In this document: piece after piece, positions 10,087 to 17,975 of the stretch | How positions within the stretch are numbered: the stretch's first letter is position 1 | Layout: every line of letters starts with the position of its first letter | NCBI GenBank assembly: GCA_026398255.1 | Contig: JAPLTG010000013.1 | Location: forward strand, 1-64,000 | Length of the DNA stretch: 64,000 nt | Source of the DNA: Verrucomicrobiota bacterium | GTDB taxonomy: Bacteria; Verrucomicrobiota; Verrucomicrobiia; Chthoniobacterales; Terrimicrobiaceae | Direction: 5' to 3' | Notes under the pieces: generated by a model | The model's database searches: none | What the model was told of the DNA's origin: nothing | The model's input: only the letters and a program-made list of their open reading frames with translations | Translations under genes and position numbers: made by a program

Positions 10087-10617
10087 ATGGAATCTGACCA
10101 AGATCCGATCGCCCCAAAGCCTCCCCGCCGCCGCCCACGCGCGCCGAAAGTGGAGTTGGAGGATTTCTCCGCTTTCGAGGAAAAGGCTCCCTCGAATCTC
10201 TCTGACGAGGCCGCTTTTTTGAACGAAGAGGCCGTGGAGATTTCGAACGAGCCATCCGACTCGCGCCGGAAAGTTTTTTTCGCCAGTTCCTCGCCACTCA
10301 TCCTCGCCGTGGCGCTCGTCCTCTTTCTGCTCTCGCAGATCGTGGCCCTTCGCCAAAATGCCAACTCGCTCGCCTGGCAGTCCCGGAACCTCGACCGTCA
10401 GATCGAGACGCTCACCACCGCCCGCAACAATGCCACAGGCCTCGTCCAGCAACGCCAGTCGATGGTCGACCAGTCCCAGCAAGTCACCACCTCCTACAAC
10501 AATCTCCTCAGCGACCTCCTCAAACTCGCCGAGACCGACAAGGACGCCCGTTCGGTGATCGAAAAATTCGCCATCAAGAGTTCCAACGCCCCCCAACCTG
10601 CGGCGGCGAAGCCGTAG
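10087..10617 (+). CDS. Membrane protein with central TM helix and coiled coil
   Basis: A 176-residue protein from the ATG at 10087; in-frame upstream codons overlap the previous gene and look non-coding. The first ~60 residues are basic then acidic (PRRRPRAPKVELEDF...). One transmembrane helix follows (about residues 68-87, SPLILAVALVLFLLSQIVAL), then a C-terminal coiled-coil region (SRNLDRQIETLTTARNN... to about 150) and an Ala/Pro tail. No family recognised. It probably acts with its neighbour as an envelope-spanning pair. Confidence 0.65.
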   Translation: MESDQDPIAPKPPRRRPRAPKVELEDFSAFEEKAPSNLSDEAAFLNEEAVEISNEPSDSRRKVFFASSSPLILAVALVLFLLSQIVALRQNANSLAWQSRNLDRQIETLTTARNNATGLVQQRQSMVDQSQQVTTSYNNLLSDLLKLAETDKDARSVIEKFAIKSSNAPQPAAAKP

Positions 10618-10639
10618 AAAAAATAGGGTCCTACCCCGT

Positions 10640-10873
10640 TTCGAGACAAAGCCCATCTCCCTCCTCGCGAGTCCGCCTGTCTTGTCTATCCCGAGCCTCG
10701 ACCCTCTCCTCCCGGAAAAAGACCGCCCCGTGCTTGCCTCTGCCATCCAGCACCGGTGCCAAGTCCTCCTCACCGGCGATAAAAACCATTTCGGCCGACT
10801 CTATGGCCAAACCATTGCTGGCGTGACAGGCGCGAATGGCGGGAATCCTCGCGAATCGAAAGGCCCAAGGTAG
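10640..10873 (+). pseudogene. Remnant of a PIN-domain toxin gene
   Basis: An in-frame stretch encodes the C-terminal core of a PIN-domain protein: LPEKDRPVLASAI, LLTGDKNHFG and LYGQTIAGV. That matches the last strand/helix portion of VapC-like PIN proteins, with the conserved TGDxxHF segment. The N-terminal half with the first catalytic Asp is missing, no antitoxin is adjacent, and the C-terminus runs into dispersed repeat sequence. I read it as a decayed fragment; a divergent start (TTG at 10682) would give only 63 residues. Confidence 0.65.
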
Positions 10874-10970
10874 GGGCGGCTCGCCGAGCGGACCCAAACT
10901 TCAGGCGCAAACGCGCCGTCTTATCAGCAAATCCTCCCGCAGAGCCGCCGGGACGCAGAGGAGGGAGTTA
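10851..10970 (+). repeat. Dispersed repeat family A, copy 2
   Basis: Begins with CGCGAATCGAAA, then GGTAGGGGCGGCTCGCCGAG, CGGACCCAA, CAGGCGC, and CTCCCGCAGAGCCGCC. The same blocks in the same order occur at 48849-48970, with a more divergent inverted copy at 884-959. Not coding. Confidence 0.75.
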
Positions 10971-11002
10971 TACCAAAAGCAGCTTGCTTTCGGACTTCTG
11001 AA

Positions 11003-11067
11003 TGTAGCGCGGGCGTCTCGACTGCATGGGTAAGTCGTTCGATGGCAGGCGAGACGCCCGCCCTACA
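11003..11067. repeat. 65-bp palindromic dispersed element
   Basis: Long inverted repeat: the left arm starts TGTAGCGCGGGCGTCTCG at 11003 and the right arm ends CGAGACGCCCGCCCTACA at 11067, with about 14 unpaired bases between the arms. It can fold into a stable cruciform or RNA hairpin. The related element at 63015-63077 shares the TGTAGG...GGCGTC(C/T)CG arm design. It sits between the PIN remnant and the LytTR gene, possibly a REP-like element. Confidence 0.75.
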
Positions 11068-11163
11068 ATAAAACCTCCGAAAGTCGCATTTCCGAGAGAG
11101 ATTGGTATGAATACGGCGTTGCGGATTTACGCAACCAGTTTGTCGCCTCTGCATCGCCGTTTG

Positions 11164-11187
11164 ATATGTGAATGTGTGGGACGGCCC
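11164..11187 (+). repeat. Dispersed repeat block B, copy 1
   Basis: ATATGTGAATGTGTGGGAC followed by a G/C-rich run, near-identical to 49031-49054. In both places it lies roughly 200 bases or less after a copy of repeat A, so A and B may belong to one composite element with a variable middle. Confidence 0.6.
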
Positions 11188-11210
11188 CTTTTTTCGAGCG
11201 AGATGGCTTT

Positions 11211-11990
11211 TTACAGCGCGGCCCGGAGGCGTTTGCTCTCGAGGTTGCTGAGTTTAATCGGCTCCTTGGAGCCCTGGAGGTGAAGCTCCCAGCTGAGGAG
11301 ATTTTTTCTCACCATCTTGGCCACGGATTGCGTGTTCACGAGCAGGCTGCGACTGACTTTGGCGAAAAGATCGGTAGGCAGCTGGCTCTCCCAGAGGAAG
11401 AGGGTCTGTTTCATCATGAGGTTTTTGCCTTCATTCAGGAGGATTCGGGTGTAGTCGCCATGAGCCTCAATGGCAGCGATTTCCCCCACTTTCACCATCA
11501 TGGAAAGAGATTTATCCCGAAGTAATACGAGGTCCTCGGCTTCAAGTCGTTTTTCTGCTTCGGCGACCGGATGAGGCACGGCCGTCTCAGAAACCGTCGG
11601 CTTGGACAGGCGGAGGATCGTCTTGGCGAGCCTCGCTGGGCTGACCGGCTTGGTGAGATAGTCTAAGGCATTGGCCTCGAAAGCCCGGATGGCATATTCG
11701 TCGTAGGCTGTGACAAAGACCACCGCCGGCTGGGGGACGAGATTCTCGAGCTTCGGGAGGAGGGCGAAGCCGTTCTTTTTGGGCATCTGGATATCGAGAA
11801 AAATCAGGTCCGGTTTGAGTGTTTGCACCAGATCGTTTGCCGAGGTGACATCCTCCGCCTCGCCTACGATCTCGATCTCGGGGTGGGATTTGAGTCGATT
11901 TGTGAGGTGGACTCTGGCCGTGGGCTCGTCATCCACCAGAACGACGCGGAAACGCAGTGGCGAATCCGGGGTTTGTGTATTCCTGTTCAA
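11211..11990 (-). CDS. LytTR-family response regulator
   Basis: About 259 residues from a TTG at 11990, five bases past the kinase stop; an ATG at 12074 would add 28 residues but overlap the kinase by 80 bases. The receiver domain has VVLVDDEP (acidic pocket), the phosphoacceptor in LIFLDIQMP, FVTAYDEYA and the DYLTKPV lysine. The C-terminal ~100 residues are a LytTR DNA-binding domain (VKVGEIAAIEAHGDYTRI..., FAKVSRSLLVNT). LytTR regulators bind paired direct repeats. The adjacent divergent secreted-protein operon, with phased repeats in its upstream region, is the most likely target (inference). Confidence 0.92.
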   Translation of the reverse strand: MNRNTQTPDSPLRFRVVLVDDEPTARVHLTNRLKSHPEIEIVGEAEDVTSANDLVQTLKPDLIFLDIQMPKKNGFALLPKLENLVPQPAVVFVTAYDEYAIRAFEANALDYLTKPVSPARLAKTILRLSKPTVSETAVPHPVAEAEKRLEAEDLVLLRDKSLSMMVKVGEIAAIEAHGDYTRILLNEGKNLMMKQTLFLWESQLPTDLFAKVSRSLLVNTQSVAKMVRKNLLSWELHLQGSKEPIKLSNLESKRLRAAL

Positions 11991-11994
11991 GGCT

Positions 11995-13116
11995 TTATAA
12001 ATTGGAGCGTCTATTCCCAGCGGAGACGATCGGAAGCGTGACGCGTGCCAACACCCGCTCTGGGGAGTTTTCATAGGTCAGGGAAGCGAGGTTGCCGTAG
12101 ATCAGGTGGAGGCGGCGGCGGAGATTGCTGATTCCGATACCTATGCCGTTGTCTTTTCCACGAGATGTTGCAGAAGAAGGCTCCACCCACGATCCCGTGT
12201 TCTCGACGGTGAGGTGGATCTGCCCACCAACGAGTTGTGCCTGGATGAGGATTGAGAGTGGCATCGGGCTGGTCTGCTGGCCATACTTGATCGCATTTTC
12301 GAGAAGCGGTTGCACCAGATGCTTGGGAGCTTTCGAGGAGCGCGCTTCTTGATCCGCATCGATTCGGCAAACCAGATTCGCACCGAACCGGATCTTTTCC
12401 ACATGGAGATAGTTCTCCAGGGCATTTAGTTCTTCTCCCAGAGGCGCGTAGTCTTCATCACTCTTGCTCAGCGAGAAGCGGAGATAATCGGCCAGCGACT
12501 GGGTGAGCGTCTCCACTTTCTCTTTGTCATCACTCACGGCCATAACTGCGGTGAGGGCGTTGAAGAGGAAGTGTGGCTGCATTTGGTTTCTGAGGAGTGC
12601 GAGTTCGCTTTTCTGCTGACGATGATGCAGCTCAACGGAGTCAAAAAAGAGCGAGGCTGTGAAATAGAACCCGATCCAAAGGGCAAAAAAGAAGAGATCC
12701 ATATAGAATCCCAACACCATCACACTGGTTCCTATCGAAAGATTGGCTGTCAGGGGTCTGAAGTGCTCTCGCAGAAATGGAATCTGAGTGGCAAGGAGAA
12801 TTTCTAAAGCTATGTAAGAGATAGAAATACCGAGAAGTAATATGGCCATTCGTAGGGGATGCCACTTCCTCGAATGAATCCGGATAAACAGGGGGCGAAT
12901 AGAGCTGGCGATGAGAAACCCGTAAGCGGACTTGAGAAGAATCCATTCCAGGAGCAACCATTCTGATCCGCGCGGGATGATTCTAGTAGCTATCAGCAGA
13001 CCTCCTACAATTCCCTGAAGAAGCGTGTAGGCAACCCAGTAGGCGATCTGCAATTTCCAAAAGTAGGGAGACTTTCGGCTCTCCGTCGCATGATCGCCCA
13101 GGTGTTGGTTAATCAT
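11995..13116 (-). CDS. LytS/YpdA-like sensor histidine kinase
   Basis: A 373-residue kinase with about four to five N-terminal transmembrane helices (residues ~20-165) and no large periplasmic sensor. A His_kinase family segment follows (LLRNQMQPHFLFNALTAV, phosphoacceptor His in QPHFLFN), then an HATPase_c domain (LLENAIKYG N-box, NGIGIGISNLRRRL G-box). It overlaps or directly precedes its LytTR partner gene, the normal arrangement. The ligand cannot be inferred from sequence; sensing within the membrane is typical of this class. Confidence 0.92.
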   Translation of the reverse strand: MINQHLGDHATESRKSPYFWKLQIAYWVAYTLLQGIVGGLLIATRIIPRGSEWLLLEWILLKSAYGFLIASSIRPLFIRIHSRKWHPLRMAILLLGISISYIALEILLATQIPFLREHFRPLTANLSIGTSVMVLGFYMDLFFFALWIGFYFTASLFFDSVELHHRQQKSELALLRNQMQPHFLFNALTAVMAVSDDKEKVETLTQSLADYLRFSLSKSDEDYAPLGEELNALENYLHVEKIRFGANLVCRIDADQEARSSKAPKHLVQPLLENAIKYGQQTSPMPLSILIQAQLVGGQIHLTVENTGSWVEPSSATSRGKDNGIGIGISNLRRRLHLIYGNLASLTYENSPERVLARVTLPIVSAGNRRSNL

Positions 13117-13249
13117 CGCTCGGTCTCCTTGGCGTGTTGCAATGCGGTCATTCGTGAGTTCGTTGAAGCCAATAAACGAATCGCCGCACGACTCACGAGA
13201 AGAAAATCCCGCACGAGCCGTTAAAATCGCTCCGAAACCGGCCGACCAT

Positions 13250-13282
13250 GCGATTCGTCGACGATTTCGTGCGATTCGTCGA
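13250..13282 (+). promoter_or_regulatory. Candidate LytTR operator: phased direct repeats
   Basis: The 12-mer GCGATTCGTCGA occurs at 13250-13261 and again at 13271-13282, a 21-bp period (two helical turns). An extra CGATTT at 13262 sits in the same phase. LytTR regulators generally bind two direct repeats about two turns apart. The site lies between the divergent kinase gene (start 13116) and the secreted-protein operon (start 13363). ATTCG-type repeats also occur at 171-197, so a dispersed repeat is an alternative. Confidence 0.4.
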
Positions 13283-13362
13283 TTATTTCAAAAAAAAATT
13301 TGCAACAGAAGACCGCCCGTCTGAAAAGCCATTCTTCCGTGTGTGACCGAATTTTATTATCT

Positions 13363-14208
13363 GTGAAACCCCTTCGAGACATTGCCTCATTTCTTTTTCT
13401 CTCGTTGATTATCGCTTCGAGCTTTGGAGAGGCTCTGGCGTTCCCTCCGGCGCCGTATTACTCGATCTACGGGAATGTCCGTGACGAGCACGGGCAGTTG
13501 ATTCCAGCTAATGGTTCGACGGTGGTTTTCTTTTACAAAGCCGCAGAGCATAGCCGGTATTCGATCACCAGCCTCGGTCTCAGCGATTACAATTACGAGA
13601 TTCGAATGAAGATGGACATGAATCGGAGCGGCACGAGCGTCTATGATTCGCTGGCGGTGAACTCCGGAGTGGCCTACACACTGGCTATCGATATCGGAGG
13701 CGTCCTGCACTACCCCATCGAAATTTCCACACCGCCCACGGTTGGAGATCCCGCAGACCGCCGTCGACTGAATCTCACTCTTGGAGTGGACACTGACAAG
13801 GACGGCTTGCCCGATGCTTGGGAAAAAGCCCAACTCTTCAACGCAGGCCTACCCACCACGAATCTCTCTCTCATCTCGCCCAGCGGAGATTTCGACAAGG
13901 ACGGCATCAGCGATCGACAAGAATATCTCAGCGGCACATACGCCACGGATGCCGCAGACTTTTTCTTCCTCAGAATTGTGAGTCTCACCGATCAAGACAC
14001 CGTGGTGGATTTCTACGGCATCACCTCGAAGACATACTCCATCGAGGCAAGCACGGACATGGTTTCCTGGGCGCCGGTTAATTTCTCCATGCAGGCCGGG
14101 GGATCAAAAATTTCTTCTCATGTGGCCACGGATGTCGGCGTGGTGCGGGCTTACATTCCCACTTCCATTGCGGCAAAGAAGATCTTCTACCGCGTAAAAA
14201 TCCAATGA
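13363..14208 (+). CDS. Exported protein with EF-hand-like Ca-binding repeats
   Basis: About 281 residues from a GTG at 13363, chosen because it puts a signal peptide at the N-terminus (MKPLRDIASFLFLSLII...); an ATG at 13300 is also open. The N-terminal half resembles a carboxypeptidase-like/Ig beta domain (YSIYGNVRDEHGQLIPANGSTV). The middle has two calcium-loop motifs of thrombospondin-3/dockerin type (DTDKDGLPDAWE and DFDKDGISDRQEYLSGT). The C-terminus (TSKTYSIEASTDMVSWAPV) is the short beta module common in exported verrucomicrobial proteins. First gene of the cluster; its stop overlaps the next start (ATGA). Confidence 0.8.
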   Translation: MKPLRDIASFLFLSLIIASSFGEALAFPPAPYYSIYGNVRDEHGQLIPANGSTVVFFYKAAEHSRYSITSLGLSDYNYEIRMKMDMNRSGTSVYDSLAVNSGVAYTLAIDIGGVLHYPIEISTPPTVGDPADRRRLNLTLGVDTDKDGLPDAWEKAQLFNAGLPTTNLSLISPSGDFDKDGISDRQEYLSGTYATDAADFFFLRIVSLTDQDTVVDFYGITSKTYSIEASTDMVSWAPVNFSMQAGGSKISSHVATDVGVVRAYIPTSIAAKKIFYRVKIQ

Positions 14209-15851
14209 AACGCCTCGCTCTTTTTCTCTTTGTGTCTCTGGCCGTGCTGAGCGGCATTCAAGCCCAGTGGGTGTCGAAAACCTACACGCTCCCTCCGGGA
14301 TGGTCGAGCATCTGGCTGCCGGGTGACGCCACCTACGCCACGGTGGGCAATCTTTTTCCTTCAACAGTTACCCAAGTCTGGCGCTGGAATCCGAATCCAG
14401 ACAAGATTCAGTTTATCCAGTCGCCTTCCGACGCGACGGCTGAAAGCGAGGAGTGGACTGTGTGGAAGCGCGATGACTCGGAGTCGAAACTCAGCCGCAT
14501 CATCGGCAACTCCGCTTACCTTGTCTTCAATAGCGCATCGAGCAATCAGACGCTGAGCCTCACGCTTTTTCCACGGCCTCCTTCGAATAGCTGGCTGATT
14601 TCCGGCGCGAACTTCATGGGCTTCCCGGCACTCCAAAACTCGAAGAATTTTTCCCAATACTTCGCCAGCTTTATCAACTCAGGCAGGACCGGCCTTCCCG
14701 CAGACACGAAGGTCTATAAATACATCGGCGGAAATTTATCGGACTCCAATCCTGCATTGCTGAGTATTTCGGCCAGTTCTGCGGAGTTAGTCGCTCCAAA
14801 TACCGCCTATTGGTTCAGTATGCCGGCCGTGAGCGATTTTTCCGGCCCGCTCTCCTACGAGATGGCGAGCTCGGACGGACTCGCCTTTGGACGCTCCGTG
14901 ACGATGCTCACGCTCGGCATCAAAAACCGCACCACCGCCAGCCTCACTTGCAATTTTTCGCTGGACTCATCGGCGACTGCGCCGAGCGGTCAGCCAGCTA
15001 TCACTGGCCCAGTCGCGCTGAATATCCGCAGGCTGAATGCGGACGGCACCTCAATAACCGTGAGTGCAGCAAACCAAACGGTCACCATTCCCGCCAATGG
15101 CATGACGAATGTGGATTTTCTCGTCGATCGCTCGGGGATGTCGGCCACCTCGGGCGCTCTTTACGCCTCGATCCTGCGAGTCCGAGACACTTCCGGTTTC
15201 ACGGATGTCCAGATTCCTGTCACGGCCCAGCCTGCGGATCGTGCGGGTTTGTGGTTCTGCCAAGTGGAGGTCAAAGGCGTCACAAGCACAGTGGATAGCA
15301 GCACGGCGACAGCGCAGTCATTTCCTTTGAATTTCTTGATCCACCGGAGCAGCGACACCACCACCCTTCTTCGCCAGGCGTTTGTTGGAAAGTTGGCATC
15401 CACTGGAAATCCGCTGGGCATTGCGACCAGGGAGGCTCTCGTCCTCGCCACTGGAGTCTCCGATGTCGATCCCTCGCGCTTCTACTCGCCGATCATGCCT
15501 TACAATTCCGGTGTCATCAACGGCACCGGCAGCCTCGCTTCCTCGGTGACATGGACCATCGTCCACGACGCGAATGATCCCGCGAATCCTTTTGTGCACA
15601 CCTACCACCCAGATCACGATAACCTGAACGCCACATTCACCGCCTCTGCGGCCGAGAGTTATACGGTGACCCGCACCTGCACCTTCACCATCGATAACTC
15701 TCAAAGCACCGCTTCCTCGCTCGTTGGGAGCTACACCGAGACGATCACCGGCCTCTTGAAAAACAGCAGCCAGAGTCCAGCCACACTTTCCGTTTCAGGC
15801 AACTTCATTATGAGGCGCCTCTCCGAAATCTCCACACTCACCACTCAATAA
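14205..15851 (+). CDS. Exported lineage-specific beta-rich protein
   Basis: A 548-residue protein with a clean signal peptide ending near ...SGIQA-QW. It opens with LPPGWSSIWLPGDATYATVGNLFP and is Ser/Thr/Asn-rich throughout, with predicted Ig-like beta segments around residues 230-340 and 430-530. No catalytic motif is evident. Start overlaps the previous stop and 39 bases separate it from the next gene, so it belongs to the same transcript. I do not recognise a named family; similar openings occur in other exported verrucomicrobial proteins as far as I recall. Confidence 0.75.
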   Translation: MKRLALFLFVSLAVLSGIQAQWVSKTYTLPPGWSSIWLPGDATYATVGNLFPSTVTQVWRWNPNPDKIQFIQSPSDATAESEEWTVWKRDDSESKLSRIIGNSAYLVFNSASSNQTLSLTLFPRPPSNSWLISGANFMGFPALQNSKNFSQYFASFINSGRTGLPADTKVYKYIGGNLSDSNPALLSISASSAELVAPNTAYWFSMPAVSDFSGPLSYEMASSDGLAFGRSVTMLTLGIKNRTTASLTCNFSLDSSATAPSGQPAITGPVALNIRRLNADGTSITVSAANQTVTIPANGMTNVDFLVDRSGMSATSGALYASILRVRDTSGFTDVQIPVTAQPADRAGLWFCQVEVKGVTSTVDSSTATAQSFPLNFLIHRSSDTTTLLRQAFVGKLASTGNPLGIATREALVLATGVSDVDPSRFYSPIMPYNSGVINGTGSLASSVTWTIVHDANDPANPFVHTYHPDHDNLNATFTASAAESYTVTRTCTFTIDNSQSTASSLVGSYTETITGLLKNSSQSPATLSVSGNFIMRRLSEISTLTTQ

Positions 15852-15890
15852 CCCGTCCGCCATCCACATCCACAATCCACCGTCAACACC

Positions 15891-17948
15891 ATGAAAAAAC
15901 TGCTCACCACCCTTCTTTTCGCGACCGGCATCTCGCTCGCAGTAGCCCAAGATTCTGCCCCGTATTTCCTGAGCTACCAAGGCCGTGTCACGGACGGTGC
16001 CGGTCTCGCGATTGGCAACTCAATTCCTGAGAACAGACTGGTGCGATTCCAAATTTACTCCAGCGCCACCGGCGGCACAGCGGTCTATGGCGAACAGCAG
16101 ACTGTCACGATCTCAGGCGGAGAATTCAGCGTTCTCATTGGAAATGGGCAGGCCGTTACTGGTGTCAGCGGCCCATCGAATAACACCGCCCTCGCCACCA
16201 TCCTCTCAAGTATGAGTAACAACAGCCTCTATCTGGGCGTGAGTGTGGCCGCATCGGGTGGTAACTTTACAACGGAAATTTCTCCCCGTCAGCAACTTGT
16301 CGCGGGAGCTTTTGCCTTCCGGTCAAAGATCGCCGAGACCGTGACCAACGGAGGCGTCACGGCCTCCATGCTGGCTACGAACGCTGTCACAAGCGACAAA
16401 ATCGTTAATGGCGCTTTCACGAGCGACAAAATCGCTGCGAGCGCTGTCACGAGCGACAAAATCACTGCGGGCGCTGTTACGAGCGACAAAATCGCCGCAA
16501 ACGCGGTGACTCTTAATTCGATCACCAATGCCTCGATCACTTCCGCGAAAATTGCAAGTTCCACCATCACCTCTTCGAATATCGACGGGAACAGCGTAGG
16601 TCTCTGGTCGGTAACTGGCTCCAACATCTACCGCAGCTCTAATGTGGGCATCGGCACTACCTCTATTGGAGCTCCCCTCACGGTGCAGCCGAGTTCTACT
16701 AACAACAGTCCGGATGCTAACGGTATTTATGTCCTTAATCAAGCTGCAGGTAGAAATTCTGTTATAGCCACTCGAGTCGCTTCGGGTGGAGGCGCGCCCA
16801 TCTATTCCATGGATATCGCTGGCGTTGCCGGATGGACGATGGGGATAGATCCCAGTGATGGACAAGCATTGAAATTCGGCGTCGCTTGGGATAACCCTTT
16901 CGGAACAAATACCCGACTCACTTTAGATCGCAGCGGGAACATGCGCTTATTGAGTGGGACAACACTCTATACTTCAACCATTGATTTATATAGCAACGGC
17001 AAATTGAAAAGCTATATGGCGGGAGATGATTACTGGGAAATTTTTGGGGAGGGTAGCAGCGACAGCGGGAGCCTGATCATTAGGAGTGGCGACAATGGAA
17101 ATGAGCCGATTATTTTCAGGCAACAAGATAGCGAAAGGATGCGTATTCACAGCAATGGCTATGTTGGGATTGGAACGAACAACCCAAATGCTCCTCTTCA
17201 TATTTCCGGCACAGGATCGAGCGTGTCCTACTGGAGAAATGCAACAGGGACCGGTGATGGATGGAGCAACACGTCTTACACAAGTTACTCCGACGCATTT
17301 AGCCTTATCGTATCGAATGGTATTTTAGCCGATTTTATCTATCTGCAATCGGATGAAAGAATCAAAGTCATCGAGAATTTCTCAGACGCAGAGAAGGATT
17401 TGGAAACCCTCTTGAAGATTCAGATCACGGACTTTCACTACAAAGATAGCGTTAGGAATGGGAGTTCCAAGAATAAAAAAGTGATCGCCCAACAAGTTGA
17501 GAAAGTTTTCCCTCAGGCAGTTAGAAAATTAGAAAGCCCGATCCCCGACATCTTTGCAGAAGCTGCTATCACGAATGGCTGGGTGCAACTTGCGACGAAT
17601 TTGTCGGTGGGCGAAAATGTCAAGTTGTTCACGAAGCAGGGAGAAATCCAAGCTAAGGTCACGGCCGTTCGAGCTGATGGCTTTCAGGTGGATACCGATT
17701 TGAAGAGCGGTAATGTTTTTGTCTACGGTAGGATTGTAAAAGATTTTCGCGCGGTAGATTATGATGCCATTTCCATGCTCAATGTCTCTGCCACACAGCA
17801 GCTCAACCGTGATCTGGAAACTGTGGCAGCCGAGTCAAATGACGAGTTTTCCAAACTCCGCTCGGAACTCGACGCGAAATCGCAAACCATCAAGCAATTG
17901 GAATCTCGTCTCGAGAAGCTCGAAGCGCGGCTTTCGAACGGCAATTAA
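15891..17948 (+). CDS. Fibre-like exported protein with S74 chaperone domain
   Basis: 685 residues with a signal peptide. Order: signal; beta domain with YQGRV and GNGQ motifs (about 25-140); four tandem 10-residue repeats of the A-V-T-S-D-K-I type (about 164-205); fibre-like Gly/Ser/Asn-rich middle with repeated VGIGT motifs. Next comes an intramolecular-chaperone S74 region with the SDERIK motif (Ser487, Lys492) and KKVIAQQVEKVFPQAV, then an additional beta domain (about 560-620) and a C-terminal coiled coil (about 640-682). In phage fibres S74 domains assemble trimers and self-cleave at the Ser of S-D-x-R-x-K. Here much sequence follows the domain, so processing would release a C-terminal piece. 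Confidence 0.8.
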   Translation: MKKLLTTLLFATGISLAVAQDSAPYFLSYQGRVTDGAGLAIGNSIPENRLVRFQIYSSATGGTAVYGEQQTVTISGGEFSVLIGNGQAVTGVSGPSNNTALATILSSMSNNSLYLGVSVAASGGNFTTEISPRQQLVAGAFAFRSKIAETVTNGGVTASMLATNAVTSDKIVNGAFTSDKIAASAVTSDKITAGAVTSDKIAANAVTLNSITNASITSAKIASSTITSSNIDGNSVGLWSVTGSNIYRSSNVGIGTTSIGAPLTVQPSSTNNSPDANGIYVLNQAAGRNSVIATRVASGGGAPIYSMDIAGVAGWTMGIDPSDGQALKFGVAWDNPFGTNTRLTLDRSGNMRLLSGTTLYTSTIDLYSNGKLKSYMAGDDYWEIFGEGSSDSGSLIIRSGDNGNEPIIFRQQDSERMRIHSNGYVGIGTNNPNAPLHISGTGSSVSYWRNATGTGDGWSNTSYTSYSDAFSLIVSNGILADFIYLQSDERIKVIENFSDAEKDLETLLKIQITDFHYKDSVRNGSSKNKKVIAQQVEKVFPQAVRKLESPIPDIFAEAAITNGWVQLATNLSVGENVKLFTKQGEIQAKVTAVRADGFQVDTDLKSGNVFVYGRIVKDFRAVDYDAISMLNVSATQQLNRDLETVAAESNDEFSKLRSELDAKSQTIKQLESRLEKLEARLSNGN
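16381..16505 (+). repeat. In-gene tandem 30-bp repeats
   Basis: Four degenerate 30-base units inside the S74-protein gene, each encoding A-(V/F)-T-S-D-K-I plus three variable residues. The units are contiguous and in frame, so this is a protein repeat and not a CRISPR-type array. Confidence 0.8.
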
Positions 17949-17975
17949 GGAAAAAACGCCAAGCGCCATTTTTCT

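Noticed and set aside
16381-16505. CRISPR-like tandem repeats
   Set aside because: Contiguous 30-base units without spacers, in frame within a coding gene, encoding a 10-residue protein repeat.
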